Shown: one piece after another, positions 18,148 through 26,719 of the stretch
Layout of the letters: every line of letters begins with the position of its first letter
Position numbering within the stretch: the first letter of the stretch is position 1
Origin: an uncultured Bacteroidales bacterium
GTDB lineage: Bacteria; Bacteroidota; Bacteroidia; Bacteroidales; Muribaculaceae
DNA: 54,828 nt
NCBI GenBank assembly: GCA_900542185.1
Contig: UQMZ01000025.1
Location: 1 to 54,828 of the forward strand
Reading direction: 5' to 3'
Notes under the pieces: model-generated
The model's database searches: none
Told to the model about the DNA's origin: nothing
Seen by the model: only the letters and a program-made list of their open reading frames with translations
Translations under genes and position numbers: made by a program

Positions 18148-18181
18148 GCCGCCGAAGCGTATCAATAATTGCTTCGGCGGC
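18148..18181 (-). terminator. Strong hairpin with T-run inside the DNA-use operon
   Basis: GCCGCCGAAGC (18148-18158) is perfectly complementary to 18171-18181 (11-bp stem, 12-base loop). On the minus strand it is followed by ATTTTTAG. It sits between the second lipoprotein and the endonuclease I gene and should stop, or attenuate, transcripts coming from deoC. No clear promoter is visible between it and the endonuclease start. Confidence 0.75.
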
Positions 18182-18200
18182 AGTAGGTTATTTCAGTCCA

Positions 18201-19958
18201 TCAACGCGCCAGTACGGTGGCGTTTCGTACTTCCCAGGTATCTGCACCTGCAGTGCTGGATGCATACTTGAAGGCTATCTGGATCTTCTTGCCGGCGAAG
18301 GCACTGATGTCGATATCCCCGGAGTTGACGAAAATCCATCCGGTGGTTCCGGGCCATGTCGGTATGTCATAGTCGGTCCATTCGGTCGAGCCTACCTCGC
18401 GCACGGCAAACTTGCACAGCTGGAGGATCGTAGTCTGGAACTTGGCCGCGTGGTCGAAGTTCACCTTGGCCTCCAGCTTGTCCGTCAGGTCGATCTCAGG
18501 ACTGTACGCATACGACAGTGACTCATAATTGGAGCCTCCCATGTATGCGCTTCCGTTCAGATAATACTGACCGTTATAGCTGCGCCATGCCCAGATGCGG
18601 GTCAACGGAGAGTTCATTATCACGTTGTCGAAGTTCCAGTCGCACGACGTGGCCGTAGCAAGCAGGCCCTTGTAAACTTCCTTGAAGTCGCCTGTGGGCA
18701 CCTTGATATCCACGCCCTCGATAGCAAACGTACCGGCTGTTCCCGGGCAGTCTGTCATACCGATGGTTCCCAGATACGAGCCTACAGTACCGAGCACCGT
18801 AAGCTTTTTCTTATAAACGTCGGGGTTGTCAAGAAGGTTGGCATATCGGCGCAGCCACGATCCCTGTGTCAGTTCGACCGTAACGCACTTCGACAGGTCG
18901 GTGCAGTCGGGGTCGTCGGCTATCAGCAGGTTGTTGTCCAGCTCTGCGTCCTTGCCGAATATCACCTTGTCGGCGGCCGTTGCGGTCTCGCCGGCCTTGA
19001 CTGAACCGACTATGTAACCCGTGGCCCAGCCTTGACGCATGTTATAGTCGCCGCTGAGCAGATTCTCGACGGTAAAGGGATCTTTCTCCATACCCTTCGA
19101 GCTTATCATGACGTCGCTGCGGTCACGGAGCGTCAGCTGCCATGAGTCGCCGTAGTAACCCAGGATGCCGCGCACATTGCCGGTGCCCACGGGCAGCGTG
19201 TCGTTGTAGAAGTTGCTGTATCCGGAGTTACGCACTGCGATAGAGTCGCCGGCCTCGTTCTTCAGGTAACGCGACACGGTCTCCTGCTTGGGGGCGTATG
19301 TGAGCACACCGGCGCCCGAGAAGCTGACGTTACGTATCTCCACTAACTGGCTCTGCAGGCGGATCAGGTCGCCCTGCGAGATAGGCAGCGTCAGCGAGAT
19401 GCAATACATATTGTCTGCGGGCCATTGCTCGTCGTATGTCACAAGTTTGGTATCGGGATTGGGCAGACCCGTTTTCTGGGCGTGTCCCAGCCAGTTGTCG
19501 TAGGCCATGAATCCTAACTGCGGCGCTCCGTCGTAAGGATCGCCGGGGGCGCCCACCTGCTGCAGCCCGCGGTAGTAACCGATGTAGAGACCGGTCATGT
19601 CTACCACCACTTCCTGACCCAGACGGTAGCTGGTGTACATGCTGCCCTGACGTATGGAGAACGTCAGCGCGGCTGTCTCGTCCTGCACCACGAGGTTCTG
19701 GTAGATATTGCCCGAGGCGTCCGACGACACCACGCGGCCGTGGATTATGTAGTGCGATCCGTCCTCCTTGGTGCCCACAAGCTCCGTCTTGTTCTGGAAC
19801 TCGGTCTTGAGCTCGGCGATGGTCATGTTCGGCTGGATGGTAGCCTCCGGCACCTGGAGATCCGGCGTGTCCATGTCGGCCTGGCAGGCGGTCATACCTG
19901 CCATCAACGCCAGCGCCCCGATGCCGAGTGTGATTATCATATATCTTTTCATCTTCAT
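18201..19958 (-). CDS. Surface lipoprotein, DUF5689-like plus C-terminal jelly-roll module
   Basis: The lipoprotein signal ends LMAGMTACQ. The N-terminal ~400 residues resemble DUF5689: TIAELKTEFQNKTELV, then HYIIHGRVVSSDASGNIYQN, and OB-like repeats with YIVGSVKAGETATAADKVIFG. The last ~150 residues form a module (IWAWRSYNGQYYLNGSAYMG, FDHAAKFQTTILQLCKFAVR, SGDIDISAF, KYASSTAGADTWEVRNATV) that recurs in the neighbouring 513-residue lipoprotein and in the endonuclease I at 34272. It starts 2 bases after the previous gene. It probably sits on the cell surface and binds the ligand of the adjacent TonB-dependent receptor; nucleic acid as ligand is inferred from the nucleases around it. Confidence 0.8.
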   Translation of the reverse strand: MKMKRYMIITLGIGALALMAGMTACQADMDTPDLQVPEATIQPNMTIAELKTEFQNKTELVGTKEDGSHYIIHGRVVSSDASGNIYQNLVVQDETAALTFSIRQGSMYTSYRLGQEVVVDMTGLYIGYYRGLQQVGAPGDPYDGAPQLGFMAYDNWLGHAQKTGLPNPDTKLVTYDEQWPADNMYCISLTLPISQGDLIRLQSQLVEIRNVSFSGAGVLTYAPKQETVSRYLKNEAGDSIAVRNSGYSNFYNDTLPVGTGNVRGILGYYGDSWQLTLRDRSDVMISSKGMEKDPFTVENLLSGDYNMRQGWATGYIVGSVKAGETATAADKVIFGKDAELDNNLLIADDPDCTDLSKCVTVELTQGSWLRRYANLLDNPDVYKKKLTVLGTVGSYLGTIGMTDCPGTAGTFAIEGVDIKVPTGDFKEVYKGLLATATSCDWNFDNVIMNSPLTRIWAWRSYNGQYYLNGSAYMGGSNYESLSYAYSPEIDLTDKLEAKVNFDHAAKFQTTILQLCKFAVREVGSTEWTDYDIPTWPGTTGWIFVNSGDIDISAFAGKKIQIAFKYASSTAGADTWEVRNATVLAR

Positions 19959-19960
19959 GC

Positions 19961-21502
19961 TTATTTAGACTTACCGGTGATTTTGAGATTACGTATTTCC
20001 CAGGAGTCGGCGGCGCTTGCCGTGGAGGCATATTTGAAGCCGACCTCTATCTTCTTGTCCTCGAATGCCGAGAGGTCTATCTCGCCCGACTTGGCGAAGT
20101 TCCAGTTTCCGGCCGTCGGCCAGTTGGGAATAGCCAGCTCGGTCCAGTCGGTCGTGCCGGCCTCGCGAACCACCAACTTGCACAGCTGCCTTATGTTGCG
20201 CTGATAGTTTGCGGCATGTTCGAACTCCAGTGTGAGGTTGGTCTTGCCGGTCAGGTCGATTTCGGGTGAGACGGCGTATGCAAGAGCCTCGTGTGCTCCG
20301 TTAACGAATGCCGTACCGTACAGGTAGTGGCCGCCGTTACGCTCGGTCCAGTCCCATACGAAAGTGAGGCCGCCCAGGTTGATGTTGTCGTATGTCCAGT
20401 TGATGCTGGTGGCCGCGCCGTCAAGGCCGGTGTATATCACCTCCGGGGCTCCGCCTATGTTCACGTTGTCCAGGCAGTATGCCGTGCAATTGGCGCCTCC
20501 GTGAGCGCTGTAATAACGCCATGCTATCTTGATGTCGCCGCTCAGCTCCGACAGGTCGATCTTGGATGTCACCCAGTCGCTGTAACCGTCGGCGGGTGCC
20601 TCGGGGATGTCGGCGTTGAGTTTACGTGCCGGCTCGCCGTCCTGCATCAGCCATACCTCCATGGTGGAGTCGTCGGCCTTGTATCCGGCGCGTATGCTGA
20701 ACGACGCCGTCTTCTCCACGCTCTGGTTCAGGTCTACCGCCGGGCTTACCAACCAGTCCTCGTACGGGCCTCCGTTGGCCGTGGCGTTATATGCGCTGGC
20801 CACGATGTAATTGTTGTTGCCGTTCTGGGCGATGCCCCAGCCCAACACGTTGCCGCTTACTGTAAGCACCTTCCAGCCCTCGGCCTTATAGGTGTTCAGG
20901 TCGGTCGACGTGTCGAAGCCCTGCCACAGATAGCGCACGGCGGGAACGTCTGTGTTGACGGGTTCCTTGCCCTTGTCGCCCCATTCATAGTCCGAAACCG
21001 AGCGGACGCCGTAGACGCCGCAGTATTTTGAACCGGTGGTGCCGCGCAGGGTCACGAGCTTGTACAGGTTGTCGGGATGATCCTTCAGGTTAAGTGCGTT
21101 GCGCACGGGTCCGCTGGGGAGCTGCACGCTGGCGCATTCCTCCCAGGTCAGCGGATTCTCCTCGGTGATGGTTTCCGGATCACGCGAGGTGACCAGCATG
21201 TTAGTGGCCACGGTGCAGGGCTCGGTTTCAGATGGCACGCCGAATGTTGCCTCCGACAGCACGTTGCTGACGTTGGTGTTGATGTATCCGGCTATGTATC
21301 CGGTCACCCACGGCTCGGCGATGGAGTCGTTGACGAATCCGGTCAGCGCCTGCGCCGCCGTCATAGGGACTTCCCAGGTGCCGAGTCCGATGGTGCCGCC
21401 GTCGGGTGTCGGAATGGGCGGCTCGGCCAGCTCGTCGTTGCACGACACCAGGCCCATGCCTGCCAACAGAGCCATCGTATATATGATCTTGCTTATTTTC
21501 AT
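19961..21502 (-). CDS. Surface lipoprotein with choice-of-anchor-type modules
   Basis: A lipoprotein signal (ALLAGMGLVSCND) is followed by a DUF6359-like OB segment: GTWEVPMTAAQALTGF, then EPWVTGYIAGYINTN. A jelly-roll module comes next (YIVASAYNATANGGPYEDWL, WRYYSAHGGANCTAYCLDNV). The C-terminal module (FVWDWTERNGGHYLYGTAF, FEHAANYQRNIRQLCKLVVR, SGEIDLSAFEDKKIEVGFKY) is shared with the next gene. It lies 26 bases after the TonB-dependent receptor gene, the position usually held by a SusD-like partner, but it has no SusD helices. It is best viewed as a surface ligand-binding partner of the receptor. The ligand is unknown; DNA is suggested by context. Confidence 0.8.
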   Translation of the reverse strand: MKISKIIYTMALLAGMGLVSCNDELAEPPIPTPDGGTIGLGTWEVPMTAAQALTGFVNDSIAEPWVTGYIAGYINTNVSNVLSEATFGVPSETEPCTVATNMLVTSRDPETITEENPLTWEECASVQLPSGPVRNALNLKDHPDNLYKLVTLRGTTGSKYCGVYGVRSVSDYEWGDKGKEPVNTDVPAVRYLWQGFDTSTDLNTYKAEGWKVLTVSGNVLGWGIAQNGNNNYIVASAYNATANGGPYEDWLVSPAVDLNQSVEKTASFSIRAGYKADDSTMEVWLMQDGEPARKLNADIPEAPADGYSDWVTSKIDLSELSGDIKIAWRYYSAHGGANCTAYCLDNVNIGGAPEVIYTGLDGAATSINWTYDNINLGGLTFVWDWTERNGGHYLYGTAFVNGAHEALAYAVSPEIDLTGKTNLTLEFEHAANYQRNIRQLCKLVVREAGTTDWTELAIPNWPTAGNWNFAKSGEIDLSAFEDKKIEVGFKYASTASAADSWEIRNLKITGKSK

Positions 21503-21528
21503 TGTCTTATATGTTTATGGTCTGTTCT

Positions 21529-24312
21529 TTAGAAGCGGATGCCCACGTTGAAGAACACGCGTATGCCCTGGGCGTACCAGATCTTGTTGGGGAATTTATT
21601 CACGTCATAGTTGGTATAGTCGAACTTACCTTCCTGCCAGCCGCCGGTCTGAATGTTGCGGTTGTTCAGCAGGTTGTTCACACTGAGGTTGAAGTTCAGC
21701 GAACCGAACTTCGTGTAGATTATCTTGCCCACCGACAGATTGACCACCCATTCGGAGTTCAGCTTGTCCTGATGTGCTATGGCGTCGCGGCGGCTGATGT
21801 AGTCGGCCTCCGACGAGCAGAATTTCCACAGGTCGGGCATCTCCTCGTGGCGTGCGGGCGAGATCTCGAACCAGGTGTCACCGAACCATTGGGCGTTGGC
21901 CTCGAAGAACCACTGCTTGATGTTGTAGTTCACTCCGAACGAATAAACCTGCTGCGGTGTGCCGCCGATGCGGTAGTTCTTATAGTACAGTTTCTTCTCG
22001 ATATCGGCCTCCGAACCGTTCTCGTAGCTGCGGATACCCATCGGGTTGTTCTTGTACTGATAGCGGGCGTAGGTGCCGGCGAAAGTCACCGACAGGTTGC
22101 TCAGTATCTTGTACTCCATACCAAGCTCGACACCCTTGTATTCGGTCTCCATGCCGCTGATGGCGTAGTTCATGAAGGAGTTGGCCTGGTAGTCGTAGAA
22201 GTTGGAGCGCTTCAGGCCGTCCCAGTTGTGGGTGATGAAGCCGGTGAGGCTACCGCGGAAGTTCTTGTAGTTCCACGTATAGGAAAGGTCGGCGCTGATG
22301 TATTTCTCGGTCTCGAGGTTCTTCACGGCGTCGTCCTTGGTGCGGGGCGACACGTATGCGTCGTAGGGCAGCGGGGCACGGTTACCGAGTCCGAAGTGGG
22401 CCGTAATGTAGTTACGTCCGTCTATCTTATAGGTCACGCCGGCCTTGAGGGCGCCGGTGTTGAAGGTATGCGTCTTGCCGTTGCCGTAGGAATTAAATGG
22501 CGCGCGGCCATTCTGCATGTTTCCGTGACGCATGAAGCTGATCAGGTTATATTCCAGCGCGTAATTCACGTTGAAATGCTGGGTGTTGATCTGGTTCTGT
22601 ATCCACAGGCGGCCGTGGTAGTTGTGGATGTTGTAGTCGTAACCGAACACATCGCCCTTGCCGACCTTGCGGTTGGGGTTGCGCATATCGTTCTGCATGA
22701 TGTTGACGTCGCCGGCGAAGTCACGCTCGGAGAAGTTGTCGACATCGCGCCAGAACTCGCCGCCCAACAGGTCGCGCACGGTCTTGTAGTAATGGCCGTT
22801 GGTGTAGTCGAAGCTGAGACCGCCCTGCAGCGTCATGATGTCGCTGAGACGGTAATCTAAGTATGAGTTCAGCATCCACTGCGTGAAGTTGCTGTGACGG
22901 TCCTCTAAGATGTAGCTGGACTGTCCGCGCAGTTCCGGGTCGCGGTCATACTGGATGCAGTTCATCAGGTTGGTCTGGTAGATGTTGTCCCAGTTGATCT
23001 GGCGGTGGGCTTTGTCGCCTCCCCACCAGTCGGTCACATACTGCTGCTGGGCGAGCTGTGCGGCGAACAGGTCTGGCTCCAGGTCGCGGTCGGCCGTCGG
23101 CTTGAAGTAGCTGGGCAGGTTGCGGTAATAGTCAGGCTTCGGGTCCGGAGCCATATAGAACTGTATGGCAGAGCTTGAGTAGTTGGAGCTGCGGAATCCG
23201 GCGCCGGTGTTGAGCTGCACGCCCATCTTGGGTTTCCATATCCAGTTGATCAGCACAGTGGGATCGAAGCTCTCCACGATGCGCGAGCTTTTCTTCTTGC
23301 CGTCCAGGTAACCCCAGCTGGGGTTGTACAGGTTTGAGCCGGCCAGGTCGTAAGCCTCCTGGGTTGCGGCGGCGTTGGTGGCGCGCTGCGTGGGCGCTCC
23401 CCATGTGGAGATGTTGAGGCTGTGCTTATCGTTGAACACCTTCTGCAGCGACAGGAAGTAACCGAAGCTGTTGTAGAACGTACCCTCTATCACGCCCTCC
23501 GGAGCGTACCGGCCTATGATGGAAGCGGTGAACGCCCAGCCGTGCTTGTTGAGTCCGGTGGAATACTGCAGCATGGCACGCAGCATGTAGTTGGAGTTGG
23601 TGTACGACAGGTTTCCGCGCCAGCCGGGGGCGAACTGCGAGGCGTAGGTGGTGATGTTGGTGGCGCCGCCTATGTCGCCGAAGCCGTAGGCCGCGGCCGA
23701 CATGCCGAGGTCGGTGGTGCGCGAGCGGAACGCGCTGGACGTCATGCCGCCGAACTGCGAGTAGTTGAAGCGGCCGCGCATCGCATCGTTGAAGTTGAAG
23801 CCGTTCACGTAGCCCGACTGCCACTGCTGCTCGTAGCCACGCAGCCTGAAGCGCATGGTGCTGAACTTATAGTTGGCGGCCTGGTAATAAACATCGTCCG
23901 TGGCTCCCTGGATGGTACCGATGTTCTGGCTCAGACCCTCGTCGTCCAGAAGGTCCTCCTCATTGAAAAGATAATTCTCGGAATCGAGGGCCGGGGCGTC
24001 GAATCCGGCGGGCGTCAGCTTGATGTCGCCCAGGTTGCTCACCATGCCGGCCACTATGTTCACGTCCACGTATGCATCCTCGTAGCCGGAGGCTATGATT
24101 TCCAGCACATCCTTGCCCTGCTGGGCGTTGGAGATGGTGAACACGCCGTCCGAGCCGCTGGTCACAAAGAGAGCCTGGTCGCTCAACACCACATTGGCGT
24201 TGCCCACCGGCGCGCCGCTCTTGGCGTCCACCAGCGTGCCCTTGACTCCCGTGGCCGCCATCCCCTGGAATGCCAGGGCAATCAGCAGCGATATTGTCAG
24301 TCTTGTTCGCAT
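21529..24312 (-). CDS. TonB-dependent outer membrane receptor
   Basis: A signal peptide (MRTRLTISLLIALAFQGMAA) is followed by a carboxypeptidase-regulatory-like domain: VKGTLVDAKSGAPVGNANVV, residues about 23-105. A plug-like region (about 130-240, FRLRGYEQQWQSGYVNGFNF, GDIGGATNITTYAS) leads into a long barrel ending in aromatic IRVFFNVGIRF, the usual C-terminal barrel signal. At 927 residues it is normal for the family. It lacks the SusC-type partner SusD; instead two lipoproteins follow directly. Flanked by nucleases and DeoC, it is predicted to import nucleic-acid fragments or nucleotides across the outer membrane using TonB energy. The substrate is inference. Confidence 0.88.
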   Translation of the reverse strand: MRTRLTISLLIALAFQGMAATGVKGTLVDAKSGAPVGNANVVLSDQALFVTSGSDGVFTISNAQQGKDVLEIIASGYEDAYVDVNIVAGMVSNLGDIKLTPAGFDAPALDSENYLFNEEDLLDDEGLSQNIGTIQGATDDVYYQAANYKFSTMRFRLRGYEQQWQSGYVNGFNFNDAMRGRFNYSQFGGMTSSAFRSRTTDLGMSAAAYGFGDIGGATNITTYASQFAPGWRGNLSYTNSNYMLRAMLQYSTGLNKHGWAFTASIIGRYAPEGVIEGTFYNSFGYFLSLQKVFNDKHSLNISTWGAPTQRATNAAATQEAYDLAGSNLYNPSWGYLDGKKKSSRIVESFDPTVLINWIWKPKMGVQLNTGAGFRSSNYSSSAIQFYMAPDPKPDYYRNLPSYFKPTADRDLEPDLFAAQLAQQQYVTDWWGGDKAHRQINWDNIYQTNLMNCIQYDRDPELRGQSSYILEDRHSNFTQWMLNSYLDYRLSDIMTLQGGLSFDYTNGHYYKTVRDLLGGEFWRDVDNFSERDFAGDVNIMQNDMRNPNRKVGKGDVFGYDYNIHNYHGRLWIQNQINTQHFNVNYALEYNLISFMRHGNMQNGRAPFNSYGNGKTHTFNTGALKAGVTYKIDGRNYITAHFGLGNRAPLPYDAYVSPRTKDDAVKNLETEKYISADLSYTWNYKNFRGSLTGFITHNWDGLKRSNFYDYQANSFMNYAISGMETEYKGVELGMEYKILSNLSVTFAGTYARYQYKNNPMGIRSYENGSEADIEKKLYYKNYRIGGTPQQVYSFGVNYNIKQWFFEANAQWFGDTWFEISPARHEEMPDLWKFCSSEADYISRRDAIAHQDKLNSEWVVNLSVGKIIYTKFGSLNFNLSVNNLLNNRNIQTGGWQEGKFDYTNYDVNKFPNKIWYAQGIRVFFNVGIRF

Positions 24313-24318
24313 TTTATT

Positions 24319-24352
24319 GTCAGTCTATTTCTTGAGTCAGTCTATTTCTTGG
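24319..24352. repeat. 17-bp tandem duplication over the phosphodiesterase stop codon
   Basis: GTCAGTCTATTTCTTGA (24319-24335) is followed directly by the same unit with one base changed at its end (24336-24352). The second copy contains the stop codon (minus-strand TGA at 24339-24337) of the upstream gene; the first copy is non-coding. It looks like a recent slippage event. Confidence 0.8.
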
Positions 24353-25389
24353 GTCAGGAATATCTCGGTAGGCAGGTGGTCGGAATAGCCGTTGGTCCAG
24401 GCTCCCGACGAGAAGGAGCGCAGTGGATAGCCCTTGTACTGGCCGTCCTGCTGCAGCAGGAACGGCTTGTTCAGCACCTCGGCGCCGTAGTATTTCACGC
24501 CGCAGGCTCCGTCCACTATGTTCTTGTTCACTATAATCTGGTCGAACAGGTCCCAGCCTCCGCGATATATATAGGAGCCGATGCCCCTGTCCAGTTTCTC
24601 CCAGAATGGATTGAAGAATCCGCCCGGCACCGTCTTGTCAATATGCTTCACGGCGCCCAAGGTCTCGGCCACGGACTTGTTGTGCGGGTCGTCGTTAAGG
24701 TCGCCCATCACGATGACGCCAATCTTCGGGTCTATCTTATAGAGGGAGTCGGCGATGGAGCGGGTCAGCTTTGCGGCGGCTTCGCGCAGATAGCTGCTCT
24801 GCTTCTCGCCTCCGCGGCGGCTGGGCCAGTGGTTCACTATCACGGCCACGCGGCTGTAGCCCGTCACCTTGTTGCCTAACAGGCCCACCACGCACATCTG
24901 GTCGCGGGTCTTGAACCACGGCATCGAGTCGATGGTAAGCACATGGTTGGTGGTGCGCAGCGGGCGAAAGAACTTGGGATTGTACAGCAGACCCACATCC
25001 ACGCCGCGGCGGTCGGGACTGTCGTGGTGGATGATACCGTAATTGCGGTCCTTGATCTGCGGGTCCTTCACCAGGTCCTGCAGCACGGTGATGTTCTCTA
25101 TCTCGCTCACTCCTATCACGGCCGGCCCGTCGGGCGTGGTGCGCGTTGTCATCTGCGAGATGGAGTACCCTATGTTCCTGATCTTCGACCAGTATTTCTT
25201 GCCGTCCCAGCGGTAGGAACCCTTGGGACTGAACTCCAGATCGTATTTGCCGTTGTTGTTGATGGTGTCGAACAGGTTCTCAAGGTTGTAGAAGGCCACG
25301 CCGTAGGTGGCTATCTTCTTGGCCGCGAGCTGTCCGCAGGCTCCCGTCAGGGCCAGCGACACTATCAACGCCGTTATCAGTCTTCGCAT
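24337..25389 (-). CDS. Exported endonuclease/exonuclease/phosphatase-family enzyme
   Basis: All hallmark motifs of the EEP (DNase I-like) fold are present: YNLENLFDT near residue 34, the metal-binding Glu in GVSEIENITV, VNHWPSRRGGEKQ, MGDLNDDP and the final catalytic SDHLP. The N-terminus is a signal peptide (LITALIVSLALTGACGQ), with a weak lipobox at the Cys. The enzyme should hydrolyse phosphodiester or phosphate-ester bonds in the envelope. Together with endonuclease I in the same run it would reduce DNA to nucleotides or free phosphate. It lies 59 bases after deoC and 24 before the receptor gene. Confidence 0.88.
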   Translation of the reverse strand: MRRLITALIVSLALTGACGQLAAKKIATYGVAFYNLENLFDTINNNGKYDLEFSPKGSYRWDGKKYWSKIRNIGYSISQMTTRTTPDGPAVIGVSEIENITVLQDLVKDPQIKDRNYGIIHHDSPDRRGVDVGLLYNPKFFRPLRTTNHVLTIDSMPWFKTRDQMCVVGLLGNKVTGYSRVAVIVNHWPSRRGGEKQSSYLREAAAKLTRSIADSLYKIDPKIGVIVMGDLNDDPHNKSVAETLGAVKHIDKTVPGGFFNPFWEKLDRGIGSYIYRGGWDLFDQIIVNKNIVDGACGVKYYGAEVLNKPFLLQQDGQYKGYPLRSFSSGAWTNGYSDHLPTEIFLTQEID

Positions 25390-25448
25390 GATGTTTATGT
25401 TCCCGTTAAGGTTAAGGATTATTTATACTGTCTGAAATCCCGGATGGA

Positions 25449-26327
25449 TCAGAAGAATTTCACTTCCTTGCCTTCCAGGCTGGAGAGCACGGCGTTGGCC
25501 AGGCTGGATGCCCCTAAACGGAACAGGTCCTGGTTCAGCCATTCGTCGCCGAGCACTTCCTTCACCACGGCGTAATAGTTCAGGGCATCCTCGGTGGTGC
25601 GCACGCCGCCCGCGGCCTTGAAGCCTACCTTGCGGCCCGTCTTTTCATAGTATTCCTTGATACACTGACACATCACGTATGCAGCCTCCAGACTGGCACC
25701 CTTGTAGATCTTACCGGTAGAAGTCTTGATGAAATCGGCGTCGCAGTACATGGACAGTATGGACGCGCGCTTGATGGCGCCCGCCGTCTTCAGGCAACCG
25801 GTCTCAAGGATTACCTTCAGTTTGGCGTCCTTGGCGGTGTTCTTCAGCTCGATCAGTTCGTCGCACAGTTCCTCGTAGTTCTCGTCAAGGAACATGCCGA
25901 TGTTCAGCACCACGTCTACCTCCTGCGCACCGGAAGCCACGGCCAGGGCCACGTCGGCCACCTTTACTGCGGTGAAGGTCTGGCTCGACGGAAAACATCC
26001 GGCCACGACGCATACGTCAACACCCTCCACGTCAAGATGATCCTTCACCACCTCGGCGAAATTGGAATAGACGCAGATGGCGGCCACATGGCCGTACTGC
26101 GGATATTCGGCGTCAAAATCGTTGACACGGTTGGTGAACTTGGCCACGCTGCGCTCCGAGTCCTCGGTGCTGAGGGTGGTCAGGTCTATCGAGTTCAACA
26201 GAAACTTATATACTTCGGGGCTCGCGTACTGCGGGGCTTTCTCCACTATCTTTGCGACTTCGCTTGCCACCAGGGCATCGTCTTCCGTCACTTTGCTGGC
26301 CTTGATGGCCTCGTTATATCTGTCCAT
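25449..26327 (-). CDS. deoC: Deoxyribose-phosphate aldolase
   Basis: It splits 2-deoxyribose-5-phosphate to acetaldehyde and glyceraldehyde-3-phosphate, the last step of deoxynucleoside breakdown. The Schiff-base Lys is in DFIKTSTGK (near residue 201) and the second active-site Lys in VGFKAAGGVRT. The length of 292 is the longer form of the family. It heads the minus-strand DNA-use run. Pairs of direct repeats at 26347-26421 lie just before it and could be operator sites. Other deo genes (deoA, deoB, deoD) are not in the window, so upstream steps must be encoded elsewhere. Confidence 0.95.
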   Translation of the reverse strand: MDRYNEAIKASKVTEDDALVASEVAKIVEKAPQYASPEVYKFLLNSIDLTTLSTEDSERSVAKFTNRVNDFDAEYPQYGHVAAICVYSNFAEVVKDHLDVEGVDVCVVAGCFPSSQTFTAVKVADVALAVASGAQEVDVVLNIGMFLDENYEELCDELIELKNTAKDAKLKVILETGCLKTAGAIKRASILSMYCDADFIKTSTGKIYKGASLEAAYVMCQCIKEYYEKTGRKVGFKAAGGVRTTEDALNYYAVVKEVLGDEWLNQDLFRLGASSLANAVLSSLEGKEVKFF

Positions 26328-26346
26328 AGTCTTTGTGTTTTTTCGT

Positions 26347-26421
26347 TTTCAGGTATTAATTTTTCAGGTACTAATTCGGTTATATCTATCGCTTAGGGTT
26401 ATTTCTATCGGTTAGGGTTAT
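26347..26421. repeat. Two pairs of short direct repeats upstream of deoC
   Basis: TTTCAGGTATTAAT (26347-26360) recurs at 26362-26375 with one change (period 15). TCTATCGCTTAGGGTTAT (26385-26402) recurs at 26404-26421 with one change (period 19). All lie within 100 bases upstream of the deoC start at 26327, so they could bind a regulator. No standard promoter box was found among them. Confidence 0.6.
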
Positions 26422-26600
26422 AATCCAATCCAAGTTCCGGCAATGCGGCGGTTCGGTCGTTGAGAGTATATACCCATATTTAAAGTATAACCCGGACGCT
26501 TTGCTGTCAGTTTGCAAATTTATGGATAATTTTGCAATTATTAAAATTTTTTTCGTCTCGTAACATATTGTTAATACATTGTTAATGCATTCTGATTTTT

Positions 26601-26693
26601 AAAAGTGCTTTCTCCGGAGAGCATTTTATGGCAAAAGTGCTTTTTACAAAGAGCACTTTTTATACAAAAATGTTGTTTATAAAAAGCACTTTT
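26601..26693. repeat. Three tandem imperfect palindromes with AAAAGTGCTTT arms
   Basis: Unit 1 is 26601-26627 (AAAAGTGCTTT, then AGAGCATTTT, centred on TCTCCGGAGA). Unit 2 is 26633-26660 (AAAAGTGC pairs exactly with GCACTTTT). Unit 3 is 26666-26693 (degenerate left arm AAAAATGTTGTTT, right arm AAAAAGCACTTTT). Spacing is about 30 bases, or three helical turns. Unit 3 lies between the -33 and -7 boxes of the ATPase promoter, so binding there should repress the gene. Confidence 0.75.
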
Positions 26694-26703
26694 ATTAACT
26701 TTG
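26673..26703 (+). promoter_or_regulatory. Promoter of the AAA ATPase gene
   Basis: TTG (26673-26675), 20 bases, TAACTTTG (26696-26703), with the ATG at 26720. The third palindrome fills the spacer. Confidence 0.7.
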
Positions 26704-26719
26704 CCGAAAACTAACGACG

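Larger units (their letters stand above)
26328..26719. other. 392-base divergent intergenic region
   Basis: This region separates deoC (minus) from the AAA ATPase gene (plus). It holds the deoC-side direct repeats (26347-26421), an AT-rich stretch with no gene (26500-26590), the three palindromes (26601-26693) and the ATPase promoter. No open frame of note was seen. Confidence 0.7.

Noticed and set aside
21502..22860. 452-codon plus-strand open frame opposite the TonB-dependent receptor
   Set aside because: Antisense shadow; Val/His-rich, no motif, and no promoter or ribosome-binding context.
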